Source of the DNA: Terfezia claveryi
Taxonomy: Eukaryota; Ascomycota; Pezizomycetes; Pezizales; Pezizaceae
Direction: 5' to 3'
DNA: 64,000 nucleotides
Assembly: GCA_015179025.1 (NCBI GenBank)
Contig: WHUX01000089.1
Span: forward strand, 62,001 to 126,000
The notes under the pieces were generated by a model that saw only the letters and a program-made list of their open reading frames with translations, had not been told where the DNA came from and did no database searches. The position numbers and the translations under genes are program-made. The stretch's first letter is position 1, and the number at the start of each line of letters is the position of its first letter. This document shows positions 24,791-36,483 of this stretch, piece after piece.

Positions 24791-25893
24791 TACCATCACA
24801 TTCCGCCAAAATCAATCCAATTCCCAATACTTGTCCCTTCCAATATGTCCTCCAACCCCTCTATCGGTTGAATAACCCGCAGGTGAGCCCATGACCACTA
24901 GGAGGCCTTTACTTAGCATCTATATCCATGCTAAAACAGCTTCTACGGTAGCAAACTACAATACAGCAAAATTATTTGCTCTAAAAACGAGTCACTACTC
25001 ACCGCGGCAAAACGAGCTTTTTTGCGAATTAGCCCTTGATTTATGCTTCCCTGAACCCCAATACCCTAATCTGCTATTATACTCTTCTCCAGAGCATCCT
25101 CAACTACCACGAAGAAGGCTCCACAATAACTCCATGGGCTCTAATACGTCCCTTCATAAATTACCTCACCAATAACTCCTCCCCTTTCTCTTACCCCTAT
25201 GGGCTGAATATTGCACAAATGAGCCCATGACCTTTGATTTTCCAAGCATCTAGACTATATCCATGCCAAAGCAGTGCAAAATATGGAGTGTGCAAAATGG
25301 CAAAATTAGAGGCTCTCACTTGAGGCACTAATTTCTCAAAGTTAGCAATACCGATTGAGTTAGCCAAATCCACCTCATCTATGCCCTTTCGACCCCCTTC
25401 GACCCACTCCTCCATAGCGTCCTCAACTTGGACGCTAAGTTGACGGTGGGTTTAAGATCTAGAGCAGCTAGATTGGATGATAAGCTGGACTGTACGTTGA
25501 TCGTGAGCTCACGGTTGCTGTGAGGAAGTTCAATTGCCGTGGAAGTGGCCTAAACCCCCTGGACTACTTCTCGGTGGTGGTTAAGGATGCTGCAGAGTGA
25601 GTATTTGCGGAGGGCTGAAGGAGGGTGTGTTCAGGGAAGCTTAAATCAAGGTTAATTCTCAAAATAGCTTATTTTGTCGCGGTGAGTGACTCGTTTCTGA
25701 GAGCATACAAGTTTACTGTATTGTAGTTTTCTGCCCTCGAAGCTGTTTTAGCATGAACATAGATGTTAGATAAATGCCTCCTAGTGATAATGGACTTACT
25801 CGTGGGGTGTTTGCCCTATAGGGGGGAGGGATTCAGGAGGAGGTCATATTGGAAGGGTTCGATATTGGTTGATTTTGGCGGGATGTGAGGGTA
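24791..25893. mobile_element. 1.1-kb foldback element
   Basis: The left arm (24791 to about 25130) and right arm (about 25540-25893) are diverged inverted copies. For example, TACC(A/C)TCACAT(T/C)CCGCCA opens both, and CTTGATTTA(T/A)GCTTCCCTGA, GAAGCTGTTTTAGCATG and CCTCCTAGTG recur in opposite orientation. A third, direct copy of part of the arm starts at about 25201 (TGAGCCCATGACC, ATATCCATGC). Both outer ends begin with TA. There is no transposase frame. Similarity between arms is patchy, so the element is old. Confidence 0.6.
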
Positions 25894-25941
25894 ACCATGT
25901 TGTAGGGTGAATTTGCTTCCATGTTGTGAATATAGCCGGAA

Positions 25942-25957
25942 TCGTGATATATCACGA
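25942..25957. repeat. 16-bp perfect palindrome
   Basis: TCGTGATATATCACGA reads the same on both strands. It lies about 50 bp outside the right end of the foldback element. No function can be assigned. Confidence 0.9.
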
Positions 25958-26720
25958 GATGAGGCTAGAGACGCTATTTCCAGGGGGATAGGAGGGATGA
26001 CCAGTAGGTACTTTTGGATATATGTAAACTGTATTCTGCCAATGTCTTTGATTCCACAGAAAGGTAGCTTTACACATGTCTAGGTGCTCTAAGGCAACAT
26101 CAAAAGTTACCCATATACCCTCGAGGACCATTACATCCTCAATTCTTTGAGGAAAGGTCGCTGGCGAGGCATACACCTAACCAGCCAGGAAAATATAGCC
26201 GAAGTCACAGGCGATAGCTATAAGCCGTTAAAACAAGCCCTATGATCAACGTTTCAAGCTGAAGATCTTTTGAAATTTGGTCCCCGCGTGTTTGCGCAGA
26301 TGCTTGCATAACACTGAGGCCCACAAGGCCTGCGAACTTACGAGCCAAACATATTGAAGTCACGTTTTATACCTAATTTCAAGGTAGATGACGGTTGTCA
26401 AATCCTCCGCACTATGAACTATAGACATGTATGTAGCCATATCCTGAGAAATATACCGAAAGTTGAGTCATGGATGTAAAGTAATACATCTCAGCAAATA
26501 TCTGCTATAAATGTGTGACGCGGCTGAAAGAAAATGAATTCAATGCAGGGCTTAAGGGATTGTTATATAAAGAATGACTTACCCTAAAAGACTGTAATAG
26601 AAGCCCACTTCGTCCCCTAAAACAAAATAAGTCTAGAAAAACAGTTTTTGTTTCAGTTGGTGCACACCCTCATATTCCTTCTATTATCATACTTTTCCAT
26701 CCAATACTTACATCTCACAC

Positions 26721-26744
26721 CGAGGGCTAGTGCAAGCCAGACTA
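26721..26744 (-). repeat. Solitary right end, TAGTCTGG family variant
   Basis: Read on the minus strand this is TAGTCTGGCTTGCACTAGCC followed by CTCG. It matches the left end at 59963-59987 almost exactly, which defines a GGCTTGCACTAG subfamily distinct from GGTTGGCACAA. Confidence 0.55.
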
Positions 26745-27037
26745 ATCTCACAAACGAGTCCCATGTATATATGTACCACACTCACTCAGAATCTCATCAT
26801 TCAACATAAAGTATACGTATCACACACAGACACAACTTAACAGTAAAACGAGAAAACCCGAAACAAAAAAGCTTATACCCAACTTAACATCCTCGTCTCT
26901 CCCAAGAAGAAACCCCCAATACATCAGCCGTATCTTCAGTCTATAATATTACAACCGCCCTATCCATTATCCCCTCCTCCAACCCTCCACTGGTTGCCAC
27001 CCCTCCCAATATTTATAGGGTGGGGTACTTTAATACG

Positions 27038-29959
27038 TTACTCAGCCAACCACCTCCCCTCATCATCATCGGCCAAATCATAATCCTCCACCGCTGTATT
27101 CGCGTTCTTCGCTCCATTCTCCCCAGCCGCAACCTCCGTACTCGCCTGCGCAGTCTCTGCTTGTTTCTGTTGCGCGGTGGGCGTTGGTGATGATTGTGTT
27201 TGTGGCTGTATTGGGTAATTGACCCATGCCATTTCCACTTTGCCAATTCCTGGGATGGTGGAGCCCGCATGGACGAACTACATAGGAAAAGAGCATAAGT
27301 ACCCTATTTCATATAATATAATATAGTTGGAAAGTGAATGAAATAGAGGAATAGATGTATACCTTCTCCGCCGTCATTCTGTCCTTAAACACCACCACCA
27401 CCGCCCCCTCTCCCTCCGGCAATTTCTCAATACTCTCAAACTCGCCAATGCCCTATATTCAAAAGCATTAGCCTCTTATAATTACCCTTAACTCCGAATT
27501 CTTTGTGGTGACTTACAAACAGATACTCCCTCAACGCCTCATCTCTACCCCCCTCGAGCAGCTTTACACTAACTCTCCTCGTCCTATTATCTAGCTTCAT
27601 AGCCCCGCCTCTCCCCCTTGCTGCCAACGCCCCACCCCTTCCCCGGTACCCAGGAATATACGGCTTCCCGGCCCCCGGGGAATATATGACGAATGATATC
27701 CACCCCTGCTCGCTCCACGGAACGCCGCTCGTGCACGGAATGCTCCGCGTCCACGTGATGGGTAGTAGGGTGCGTTGGGGTCGGCTTGAGAGTGGTCTAG
27801 ACCAAGAGACTTTGCTTCTGCTTCTAATGCTTCGAGTTGAGCTCTGAGCGCTTCCGTTTCCGCATCAGTCGCTGGTGGTGCCGTTGTTGCCTTAGCAGAC
27901 CGCTGTGGCGGAGACTGCGCATCCGTTGTCTTAGTAGCAGCACTATCTGCAATCTCATTCGCCGGCGACGCAGCTTTAGCAGGAGACTCCTTCTTCACAG
28001 GTGGCACCGCCGCAGTCGCAAGCGCAGCGACAGCCCCTGCCTTCCTCTTAACTAGCTTCTCCATCAAAATCCTCTTCTGTTCCATCTCCATCTTCAACAA
28101 CTCCTCCTTCTTCTTCTCCAACTCCCTCATCTTCTCCTCATGCTCCTTCTTCTTCCTCATCTTCTCCTCATGCGCTTTCTGTGCCTCCTCCGTTTTCCGC
28201 TTAAACTCCTCCATATCCAGCGGCTCCTCCTCATCTGCCAACTTGCTCAGCTGCGGTGGTGGGCTTCCTCCCGCTCTACTACTCCCAAGGACACCACAAC
28301 CTGCCCCAGAAACAACACTAGGACTTGATATCCGCGCACCGACATCCACAGAAGGCTTATACCAAAACACCTTGACGAACCTATTATCGAATATCGGTGC
28401 TGGGGAATCATACGCCCTCTTAGCACCATCCCACCGCTCGAATTTCACTGTAGCAAGTTTTTTCCGTGGCTGCACGCTAACTTCCACCACAGTCCCAAAC
28501 TGACCGAAAAACGTCTTGATGGAGCTCTCATCAAGTTTATCTTCTGGAATATGTTCTACCACTAGCGTGGAGTTACTTTTATCGTAGTTTGGCCCTGTAC
28601 CGGCTATATCGCTTCTTCCTGCCCTGCCACCAGCTGCACTGCGCCCACGCCCGCCACTGAATCCCGGGCCCCGATCGCTCCCGTTGAGGTGGACAGCGGA
28701 TGTAGATGCTGCAGGAAAAAGTTGTGAATTGTTCGGGTCGTATTCATCATTTGCACCGCCTTCAGCGATGACTATGTGATCCATCCCATGCTCATACGGA
28801 CACATATCCCCCTGCATACAGTACCCCTTCTCATCATAATCCTTACATCTCTCACCTATTTTCCTCTCTACCGGCTTCTTTTGTGCTCCAGCCCCTGCAG
28901 AAGGCACGGCTGCGTCTTTGGGTACTGGTGCACCAGGGGGAGGTATCGGCGGGAACCCGGCCATCCCAGTCCAGGCTTGCATAGCCAGCAAAGCTGTCAT
29001 CGGGTCTTCCGGCCAAGGGAATCCAGCTGGGAGTCCGGGTACAGCAGCTGGTACACCAAAAACACTAGTTGCTGCTGCTGGGTTGGGAAAAGACCCTACA
29101 CCTACTGTTGGTGATGCTGCTCCCATAGCTGCCCCTCCACGAGTCCACCGCCCGGAATTTGCTCCGCTACGGTCACCACCACGCCTGGGGGCCTTGAACC
29201 CGCGAGAAGAGGTTGAATTTGGGGCGTATTGACTATCTCCTACACCTCTTCCCCCATCCCTGTCTCTATCGTAATATGACCGCTTCTGGCCACGCTCATT
29301 GTGATTGTTGCTGTTGCGATGGTGGTTTGGATGATATCCCTGGCCACCATGTCCTTGAGATTGCACTGGGGGACTTTGTAACCCTCTAGTCTCCCCTACT
29401 GGTGGTGGAGCTGCACCATCCATATCCTCCCGTTTTGACTGCTGGGACTCAGGTGGGTGGGGCTGCTGTTGTCGAGTAGGGGTCACTGGGGTTGGAGGAG
29501 GGGATTGTACAACTACCCCTCCACCGCCGGATAAAGTCGAGTTCACACTCAGGAAGATTTTAGACCGTAGAGCGGCGAAGACGTCGTGGACAAAGTTCCT
29601 GGTATCTGTGTGGGGGAGAATCCTATTAGCATCGAGTGGGGATTTTTTCCAGTAAATCACAACTCACGTTCTCGCAAGAAATCATCCAGCTGCTCCACGC
29701 ACAAACTCTTGACCTCCTCCTCGCCCTGTTCATGCCTCAGCAGTGCAAGAACATAGTCGGCTAAAACGTCAGAGTCGGCGTCGGAGCTGCAAGTTGGAAA
29801 TCACATCATTAGCATCATACTGCGCACGGTGTTAAGGAATGAGATGGGATGGGATTGGATGGGATGGGATGAGATGGTCGATGGAGGAACGTACATATCC
29901 TCCAGTCGCTTCACAATCCACTTCTTCAGCAGCGCAGCATCACCTTCTTCAAACAACAT
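27038..29959 (-). CDS. RBM26/27-like RNA-binding protein (PWI, CCCH, RRM)
   Basis: Exons 29895-29959, 29668-29786, 27517-29605, 27363-27452, 27038-27277. The N-terminus (KKWIVKRLEDI...VFAALRSK) is a PWI-like helical domain. A single CCCH zinc finger follows near residue 290 (CKDYDEKGYCMQGDMCPYEH). An RRM lies at about 387-460 (STLVVEHIPEDKLDE...VKVFWYKPS). Then come a Lys/Glu coiled coil, an Arg-Gly-rich stretch, and a C-terminal RRM-like part split over the last exons (RRVSVKLLEGG...VEMAWVNYP). In animals and fission yeast this family works with the exosome adaptor Mtr4/Mtl1 in nuclear RNA decay; that role is inherited from the family, not shown here. The large exon breaks frame at 27671-27680 (five C beside four G on the plus strand). 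One extra base there restores an 867-residue protein; as read, it stops at 27597 after 730 residues. The start is the Met ahead of LFEEGDAALLKKW; sequence upstream after a CAG acceptor is also open. Confidence 0.88.
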
Positions 29960-30990
29960 TTGTTTCTGCAGCTTATTCTGTCCAAAGAAAGAGGCAGGTA
30001 TGCGGGTGTGTTCTAGTGAGTGGAAGCACAATGATGGTGATGAAAGAGACGGCTACAATGAAAGCCTAGGCCGTTCGTGTATGTGTGTCTGTGGTAAGTC
30101 GTGCAAAAGTATCGACTTTTGAAGAAATCTTCTCGCGCGTCTCCAGCACAGCCCAGTTTCAGTACCCACTCTCTTGACCTGCTAGCCTCGCTGAGCGTGC
30201 TCCACTGGACGTCTGATCTGCTATATTGTTTGTTTCCCTTGATGCTTATTTGCGGGTGTCGATGATATATGATGAGCGAACACACAAAATCCCAAAGTTT
30301 TTGTTCCCAATTGTTCGTGCCCGTTCGCTAGTTGAGTGCAGTTAGGCCCGGCACACATCCGCACTGCTCAACGTGAATATGCGTATGTACAGTACAGTAC
30401 AGTATGTATGATATCAATTGGCAGCCTGGTGCTCTCGATCGACTTGGGTGTGCAAGAACTCAGAGGAAGGCTCTATTAAATGAATCGATCAAGATGGGGC
30501 GGGCAATCGAGCAAGAAGTATTATGGTTGCATAGCCCCTCAGGCATGGCATGGCAATAGCTGACAAGTATCACGTGACGTGCATACTAACTGCTCTTCTC
30601 GATGGAAAATGTAGTACTGTAATGGATCCCATTGCCAGAATCACATCACATCATATCATTCACCTTCCCCCTCTCTCGCCTCTCTCCAAACAAATCCACA
30701 GATATCAGCCAAGCAAGCTAGATAAAAACAACATACCAGGGTAAGACGCAATTGATCGTGAAGTACTAGCGACTCAACTGGGACTCCCTAACTCCTATCC
30801 GTCCATCAACCCAAAATCCCCCAAAATCCCCAAAGAGAAAACGAAACAAATCACAAGAAAGAAATATATAGAGAAAGCATCCCCCTTGCAACATACCCGC
30901 TATACAAACCCTTAAAATAAGTAATCTAGAACGGACCCACCATAGGACATCCCCATCAATATGCTACTGGATGGAACAAATCTACTCATG
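29960..30990. other. Spacer between RBM26-like gene and Whi5-like gene
   Basis: About 1 kb. It contains a GGGAT/GGGAT simple stretch (29850-29875 lies inside the adjacent intron) and a short GTACA run near 30388-30405. I see no gene. The left part is the probable promoter of the RBM26-like gene, the right part the 3' flank of the next gene. Confidence 0.5.
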
Positions 30991-33336
30991 TCAGCTCGGT
31001 GAGAACCCCGGTGCCAACCTCCTCGCCCCAGGAGTGCCCTGTAGAGTTCCATTCCCCACAATTCCCAACCCCAACCCCAGCTTCTTCTTCGGTGTTAACC
31101 CCGCACTAGGCTTCGTCACCCTCTCCTGATGACCATGCCCATGCCCATGAGACCCTACATGCACCCCCACCGCATGGTGAGGATGATGATGCTTCAGCTT
31201 GATGGCCCCACCCCCAGGGATCCCAAGCCTCCCATCCCTCTCAAACCTCCCCCCCATAACTCCACTCCCACTATTACTCCTTCTCCTCGCATATGAACCC
31301 GCCTCGGCCTCCCCTCCCTTCCCACCTTCTACCCTGCGATCCAAGATCGGAGGAACCTCATCCTCCTCCCCCGTCCCCTCCATCCCACTCCCACTCCCAC
31401 CCTCCGCATCCGTAACATCCCAATCAACTTCCCCCCTATCCACACCGCCTCCGCCTCCCCAGCCATTACTGTTCTCTCTCGACAGTATACTACCTCTTCG
31501 ATGCATATTCAATGCATAACCCTGCACCATCCGAGGTTCCCTCCGCTGCGTAGAGCTATTTCCAGGAGAGCTCATCAGGAACATTAAGCTCTCCACTGCC
31601 TCCTCTTCTGCTGATTTTGAGCTTGCGCCTCGAGAGAGTGTTGGATGACGGATTGGGGTAGCGGGGGGTTGTATTGTCGTGATGGTGGATCTTTCGCTGT
31701 ACGTGCTTAGATTACTATGCGAGGGGGTTAATGTTGGTGGAGCCCGTACAGTGCGATGGGAAGGGAAGTAGGTAGTGGCTTGCTGTTGTTGCGGTTGCGG
31801 ATGGGGATGATGATTGGGGTGGTTATGGTGTGGCGGGGGGTAATGCCCCTGTGCACGCCCATTCTCTTCTCCTGGCGCAGGGGATTCCATCTGGGTATAT
31901 GGCTGTTGCGGTGGATCATGGTGGGGATTGTTATGATGTGGCGGATACTGCTGACCATATTGCGACTGTTGATGCTGTCCTTGCCCTTGCCCCTGGCCCT
32001 GCTGCTGATAATACTGCCCTCCAGACTGGCTCTGAGGTCCCCCAGTTGTGGTAGTCATCCTCTCCAGCATCTTCGTCGTAAACGGCGCCCTCTCCTTCCA
32101 AAAACTCTCATACGTCTTCTCATTACCCTGTCCAGCCCCACCAACGGGACCATGTAGCCCTTGCCCTCCCATGCCTATGCCCACCTCCCCATACTTCTGA
32201 TTCCCTGGCACACTATTGGTCCTACTATGCCCCCTCCTTCCGCCTGGAGCCCGATGAATCGGAGGTCCAAAGTCCATCGGCCCATCAGCAGGAGCAGGAG
32301 GAGAATCCCTATTGACTTTCGGTGTGGGAAGGCCATTACTGTTACTGCCCCTTGCAGGCGAGTTTTGGTTAGAATGATAGATACTCTCAACTTGATCTAG
32401 AGATTTAGTCGTCCAGTTGTTGTCAACTTTTATCCGGGCATATTTTAGGCGGGTGCGGAGCTGGGTGGAGAGCTATCATATCGCATCGTCAGTACCTACC
32501 TCTTCAAGATGAATGAGTTTATCTCGGGTATACCGAGGGGTGTATATTACCTCCTGGATCCTCCCTGGATCAACTGTACCTCCCAGACTACTTAAACCCG
32601 TCCCACCAAGACCTCCTCCCATTTCCACACTTGCTTCCGTAGGCGAAACCAAAACCTCCATCGGCGACCCCGGCACCGAGGCAGCTCCCAGCCCTAACAC
32701 CCCCACTGCAACCGTAGCCTTGACCTTCCCCGAACTCGTCCTCTTCGCACCCGCCGCTACTGACGGAGGCGGAGACCCCAAAACCGAAGTCGATGCAGAC
32801 ACAAGGTTATTCGAATTCTGCTGGTGCATGCTGACATGGATTTTGGGCGGCGTACTCGGCGGGGAGGAAATACAAGGAACTATCTCCTCAATCTTCTCCA
32901 GGAGGGAAGGCAGGCCATCTGTTGCGCCGGGTGCGGGGTGCACTTGTGCTTGAGATTGTGCTGCGGGGGTAGTTCGTTGAAGATTGGCATGAGGTGGGGG
33001 AGGAAGGGGAGGAGAGGGAGGCGCAAATCGCGACAACACGGGGCTCGAGCCTCCCCGTACCGGATCTCCTCCAACACCATTAACACCATTAAACCCAGCA
33101 CCGCCATCCCCCACACGCCCTCCTTGTGTCCCCGCCAAAAGTGAGGGGTAACCACTCCTTTCCTCCTCTCCCGCAAACTCTCTCAATTGCTCCTCCCTTA
33201 GCATATGCCCTCCCTGACTCTGATTCTGATTCTGCCCTTCTCTTTGACTACTAACCATACTCGAATACCCCGACTCCACCACCTCACCACCACCACCACT
33301 ACCACTACCACCCACTACCTGTGTTTCAATTTCCAT
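30991..33336 (-). CDS. Whi5/Nrm1-type G1/S transcription repressor
   Basis: Two exons, 32500-33336 and 30991-32472, give 772 residues. The only conserved part straddles the intron: DKLIHLEE joins LSTQLRTRLKYARIKVDNNW then TTKSLDQVE (residues about 272-308). This is the GTB motif (Whi5 domain) with which Whi5 and Nrm1 bind SBF/MBF to hold back G1/S genes. The rest is disordered, rich in Gly, Pro, Ser and Gln, with many SP/TP sites (for example ASVPGSP, VLVSPTEAS) that fit control by cyclin-dependent kinase. The intron interrupts the functional motif itself, so retention would remove repressor activity; this is inference. The naming as Whi5 rather than Nrm1 is uncertain. Confidence 0.78.
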
Positions 33337-33427
33337 ATCTGCAGATATAAATCCCTAAATCTCCAAATTTCCCCGCACGGTCATATAAGTTTAAAAAAGA
33401 ATCTAAAAAAGACTTCTTATTCCGGAT

Positions 33428-33508
33428 CCCTCTTTCCCTTTTCCCTTTTCCCTCTTCCCTCTTCCCTCTTCCCTTTTCCCTTTTCCCTTTCTTTCCTCGC
33501 TCTCCAGA
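33428..33508 (+). repeat. Pyrimidine tract with CCCTCTT/CCCTTTT units
   Basis: An 80-bp stretch of almost pure C and T, built of CCCTTTT and CCCTCTT units. On the coding (minus) strand it is a GA tract about 90-170 bp upstream of the Whi5-like start codon. It may be a promoter element or part of the leader. Confidence 0.7.
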
Positions 33509-35409
33509 CTCTTCTTCCTACGCGTGTATCTTTGCAAAAAGTAAAATAAAAAAATAAAATATCTCAATCGTGGCTGGACCGAAGTATACGCGTAGAAATC
33601 AACGGAGCAAGGAGATACCCCGGTGGGGAGAACGTGGTTGGAAGTGGTTTCACCAGTTTTTCGAGCGGGTCGGGGGAAACTCGCGATGCGAAACGCCGTT
33701 GTAGTGGGGGGAGGGATACCTTGAATGCTAGCAGTTCGATAGAAGGAACAGAAGGGTAGTGAAGGTGAACGGAGGAGTAGGAGTAGTCAACTGACGATTG
33801 AACTGCATACATATGCCTGATGCAGATATCTGGGAACCCGATCACTCTAGATGTGGGATGGAGGAACGGATGGAAGGGTGGACGGACGAGTAGATAGGGT
33901 ATGGATCAAGTGGTACGTACTGGCGACCACGACTTGTCATGGTGGGCGTGCGGGCGTGGTGACTGGGGGGTCACGCGGGGTTCACGTTGCTGCCTCGCTT
34001 CTTCCCTTGCCATACCTAACTTTACTTTACCTGATATTTCCGTGGGTCGGCTTCAGGAACCCTTGAATCCTGACGAACTCTGCTCTGATACCGCCAGTCC
34101 TCCATCCCATGGCCGAGGAGATTCTGCAGACTTGCCAGTTAAGTTCACAGTATATCTCTAGCCGCCGCCCTCGGCTTCCTCACCTCTCTCTCCAAATTCT
34201 CTAGGTAGTGTTTTCTGCCAAAGGAGAAAATCTTCTCACATGGCACCGCACGAGTAGTACCCCAATGAATCGCCAGGGCCGGGGTACTACGACACTGCAT
34301 GTCTTGTCTTCGGGGTTGGCAATCATCAGCCCTCCTCTCTCCTCTAAAAAAAGGGAAAGAACTTTTATAATTGTGCTGTATATGGGACACGTAGAAAAAA
34401 AGAACCATCGAGTCACCAGGCCGTGACTTTTCGCATACCAGTATACGTATTTCGCGTCGTCCTAACTACGTGTCCAGCCGAGTCACGGTTTCAGAGCCGG
34501 TCACGCTGTCATGTGATATGAACAACTTTCTCTGAGAAGTCGTCTAGCTGAGAAGCTGCTAGCCGACAAATTTGTGTCTCGCTAGACATGTTGTTTGGCG
34601 CATGTGGTCACTCTGCTTTAAATACGTACTAGCTTCCGGAGAGTGGTGTTCCGATTTCCTATGTTACTCGTGGGAATACATCACCTTCAACTTTTGTTTA
34701 CCTTCGGCTGAGGGTAACCGAAGCACTCTTTGAAAAACTGGAATTTCATCTTAAGTTACCCTGAGCCCCTGGGCCGCATACGCATTTCCAAAGCCTAGTC
34801 CATCTCCAGAACACATGCCTTAATCCCCAATTCGGCACTTAACAACCTGCAAACAATGTCTAAGTCACCCCTCTCACTAGAGAGACTACAAAAGTGAATT
34901 AATGCAGCACGTATGATTCTTATGAAACTCCACTGAATGAATATACGTACAGCTCAACTACCTCTCAAAGAATGCAATTGCAAGCACCCAACAAGACTCA
35001 CAAAAAAAGCAAAGATTCCAAATGAGCGAACGCAATTTCCCCGGGCCAATGATCAAAAACAGACCATCTGCATATTGTAATCCTAATGCCATATTGCATG
35101 TTTTCTGGTAAGCAACAAAGTAAAGGTAGTTGAAATTGAGATACCCTGACCAAGGAGAAAAACTGCAGTTGAGCCGCGCATATGCATGTGTTTAGATGAT
35201 ATGATATGGGTAGAATATCATACAAAGGGAATAAAAGTCGAGGTTAGTTTTTATAAATTGAAAAAGAAATGTTGCCTGTTGATAAAGGGAGGAGATTCCT
35301 GCCGTTAAAGTGAACCCCTCAAATGAATCATAAACGGAGAAGGAACCAGGTGCTGAAAGGGACAAGGACATCCGCCAAAGGCATTATCTATCTCCAACTT
35401 GACCAAAAT
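33509..35409. other. 1.9-kb spacer, no gene seen
   Basis: Several short frames occur (for example 33851-34161 plus and 34145-34416 minus) but none shows a family motif, splice support or consistent composition. No repeats of the dispersed families were seen. Confidence 0.55.
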
Positions 35410-36483
35410 CTAGTAATCATTCTCACTAGTCTGACTCCCCAACTCCGTCCAGCTCGTCGCATCATCAAACTCTCCCTCACTACCCGACCCAAACTCGCTC
35501 ACCACATCCGGAATATCGACAATCTCTCCCGCGCCAACCACGCTTCCATCATCGGACCCTTGGCCAGCTAGTGTTGGTGGGCGGCTATCGCCATCATCGC
35601 TGCTACCACTACTGGCATTGTTGATCCATTCCTGAGTACTCATGTAGGATGCGGCAGATTCGAAGGGGTTGGGGGGGATGACATCCGGCTCACTGTGGCT
35701 GCTAGAGGAGTGGATCGAAGGTGGGCTCTGTGCGTGGGGAATGGTTGATTGGTATGTGGGGGGAGATGTGGGGAGAGATGTGAGGGCTTCGGGTGTGAGT
35801 GCAGTTGCGACTATGGCTCCAACTGCTGCTCCAGCGACGACGGCGGCTGTAGAAACGGGGAGGGTAGGAGCAGGAGGGGATAGAGCACGAGGGGCAGGTT
35901 CAGCAGGTGGGGCAGAGGGCATAATGACTTCCAACTGCTGGGCAAGTGGTGATGACTGTTGTTGTATTTTAGCTGGCTTAATCGGGGAAGAAACAACTGC
36001 TGTCCGTTCGGAGCCATATCCACTTTCCGACGGAGCAGACTCATCATTTAACTCCAATGTCCTTCTCGGTGGAAGCGGTGGCAGGGGAAGCTCCTTTTCG
36101 GCAGCAGGTAAATCATAAAGCACGTGACACTCCCCTTCCGTGTTCCTCTGCCTATACCTCGCCGGAGCATTCTGCGCCCGCCCAGTCGTCCTCCCTTGTG
36201 GATTCGAGATCTTTCTGTACGGCTGCAAAAAACCCTCCGCCTCCTCCTCTCTCCTCAATCTGTCATCAAAGGACCGTCTTCTGTACGCCTCATCCAAGTC
36301 AGAATAACCCACAGGGCCTTCTCTCTGCCGAGGGCCGACTTGATCAGCGATTTTATGTAGGGATTGGGCGAGTTTGTCCCGTCCACGCTCGTAGAGCTCG
36401 ACGATTTGCTCGCGGTTGTTGTAGATGACGATGCCAGTTGCGACGACGGCAGCAACGATGATGGGAATCGCTTTGGCAGGCAT
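35410..36483 (-). CDS. Hypothetical single-pass membrane protein
   Basis: An uninterrupted frame of 357 residues. The start MPAKAIPIIVAAVVATGIVI gives one transmembrane helix (residues about 5-22) right at the N-terminus, followed by a basic stretch and helix (NNREQIVELYERGRDKLAQS). This suggests a signal-anchored protein facing the cytosol. The rest is low complexity: Pro-rich (ELPLPPLPPRR), an Ala/Val stretch near residue 210 (STAAVVAGAAVGAIVATALT) that could be a second membrane segment, and an acidic tail rich in Ser, Gly and Asp. I do not recognise a named family. The frame is open across its full length with fungal-like composition, and 36534-37052 upstream looks like non-coding shadow. 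Confidence 0.75.
   Translation of the reverse strand: MPAKAIPIIVAAVVATGIVIYNNREQIVELYERGRDKLAQSLHKIADQVGPRQREGPVGYSDLDEAYRRRSFDDRLRREEEAEGFLQPYRKISNPQGRTTGRAQNAPARYRQRNTEGECHVLYDLPAAEKELPLPPLPPRRTLELNDESAPSESGYGSERTAVVSSPIKPAKIQQQSSPLAQQLEVIMPSAPPAEPAPRALSPPAPTLPVSTAAVVAGAAVGAIVATALTPEALTSLPTSPPTYQSTIPHAQSPPSIHSSSSHSEPDVIPPNPFESAASYMSTQEWINNASSGSSDDGDSRPPTLAGQGSDDGSVVGAGEIVDIPDVVSEFGSGSEGEFDDATSWTELGSQTSENDY

Larger units (their letters stand above)
24308..27037. other. 2.7-kb spacer with a 1.1-kb foldback
   Basis: No supported gene. It holds the foldback element at 24791-25893, a 16-bp palindrome (TCGTGATATATCACGA, 25942-25957) and one TAGTCTGG-family right end (26721-26744). The distal part near 26900 is probably the 3' untranslated region of the RBM26-like gene. 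Confidence 0.6.
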
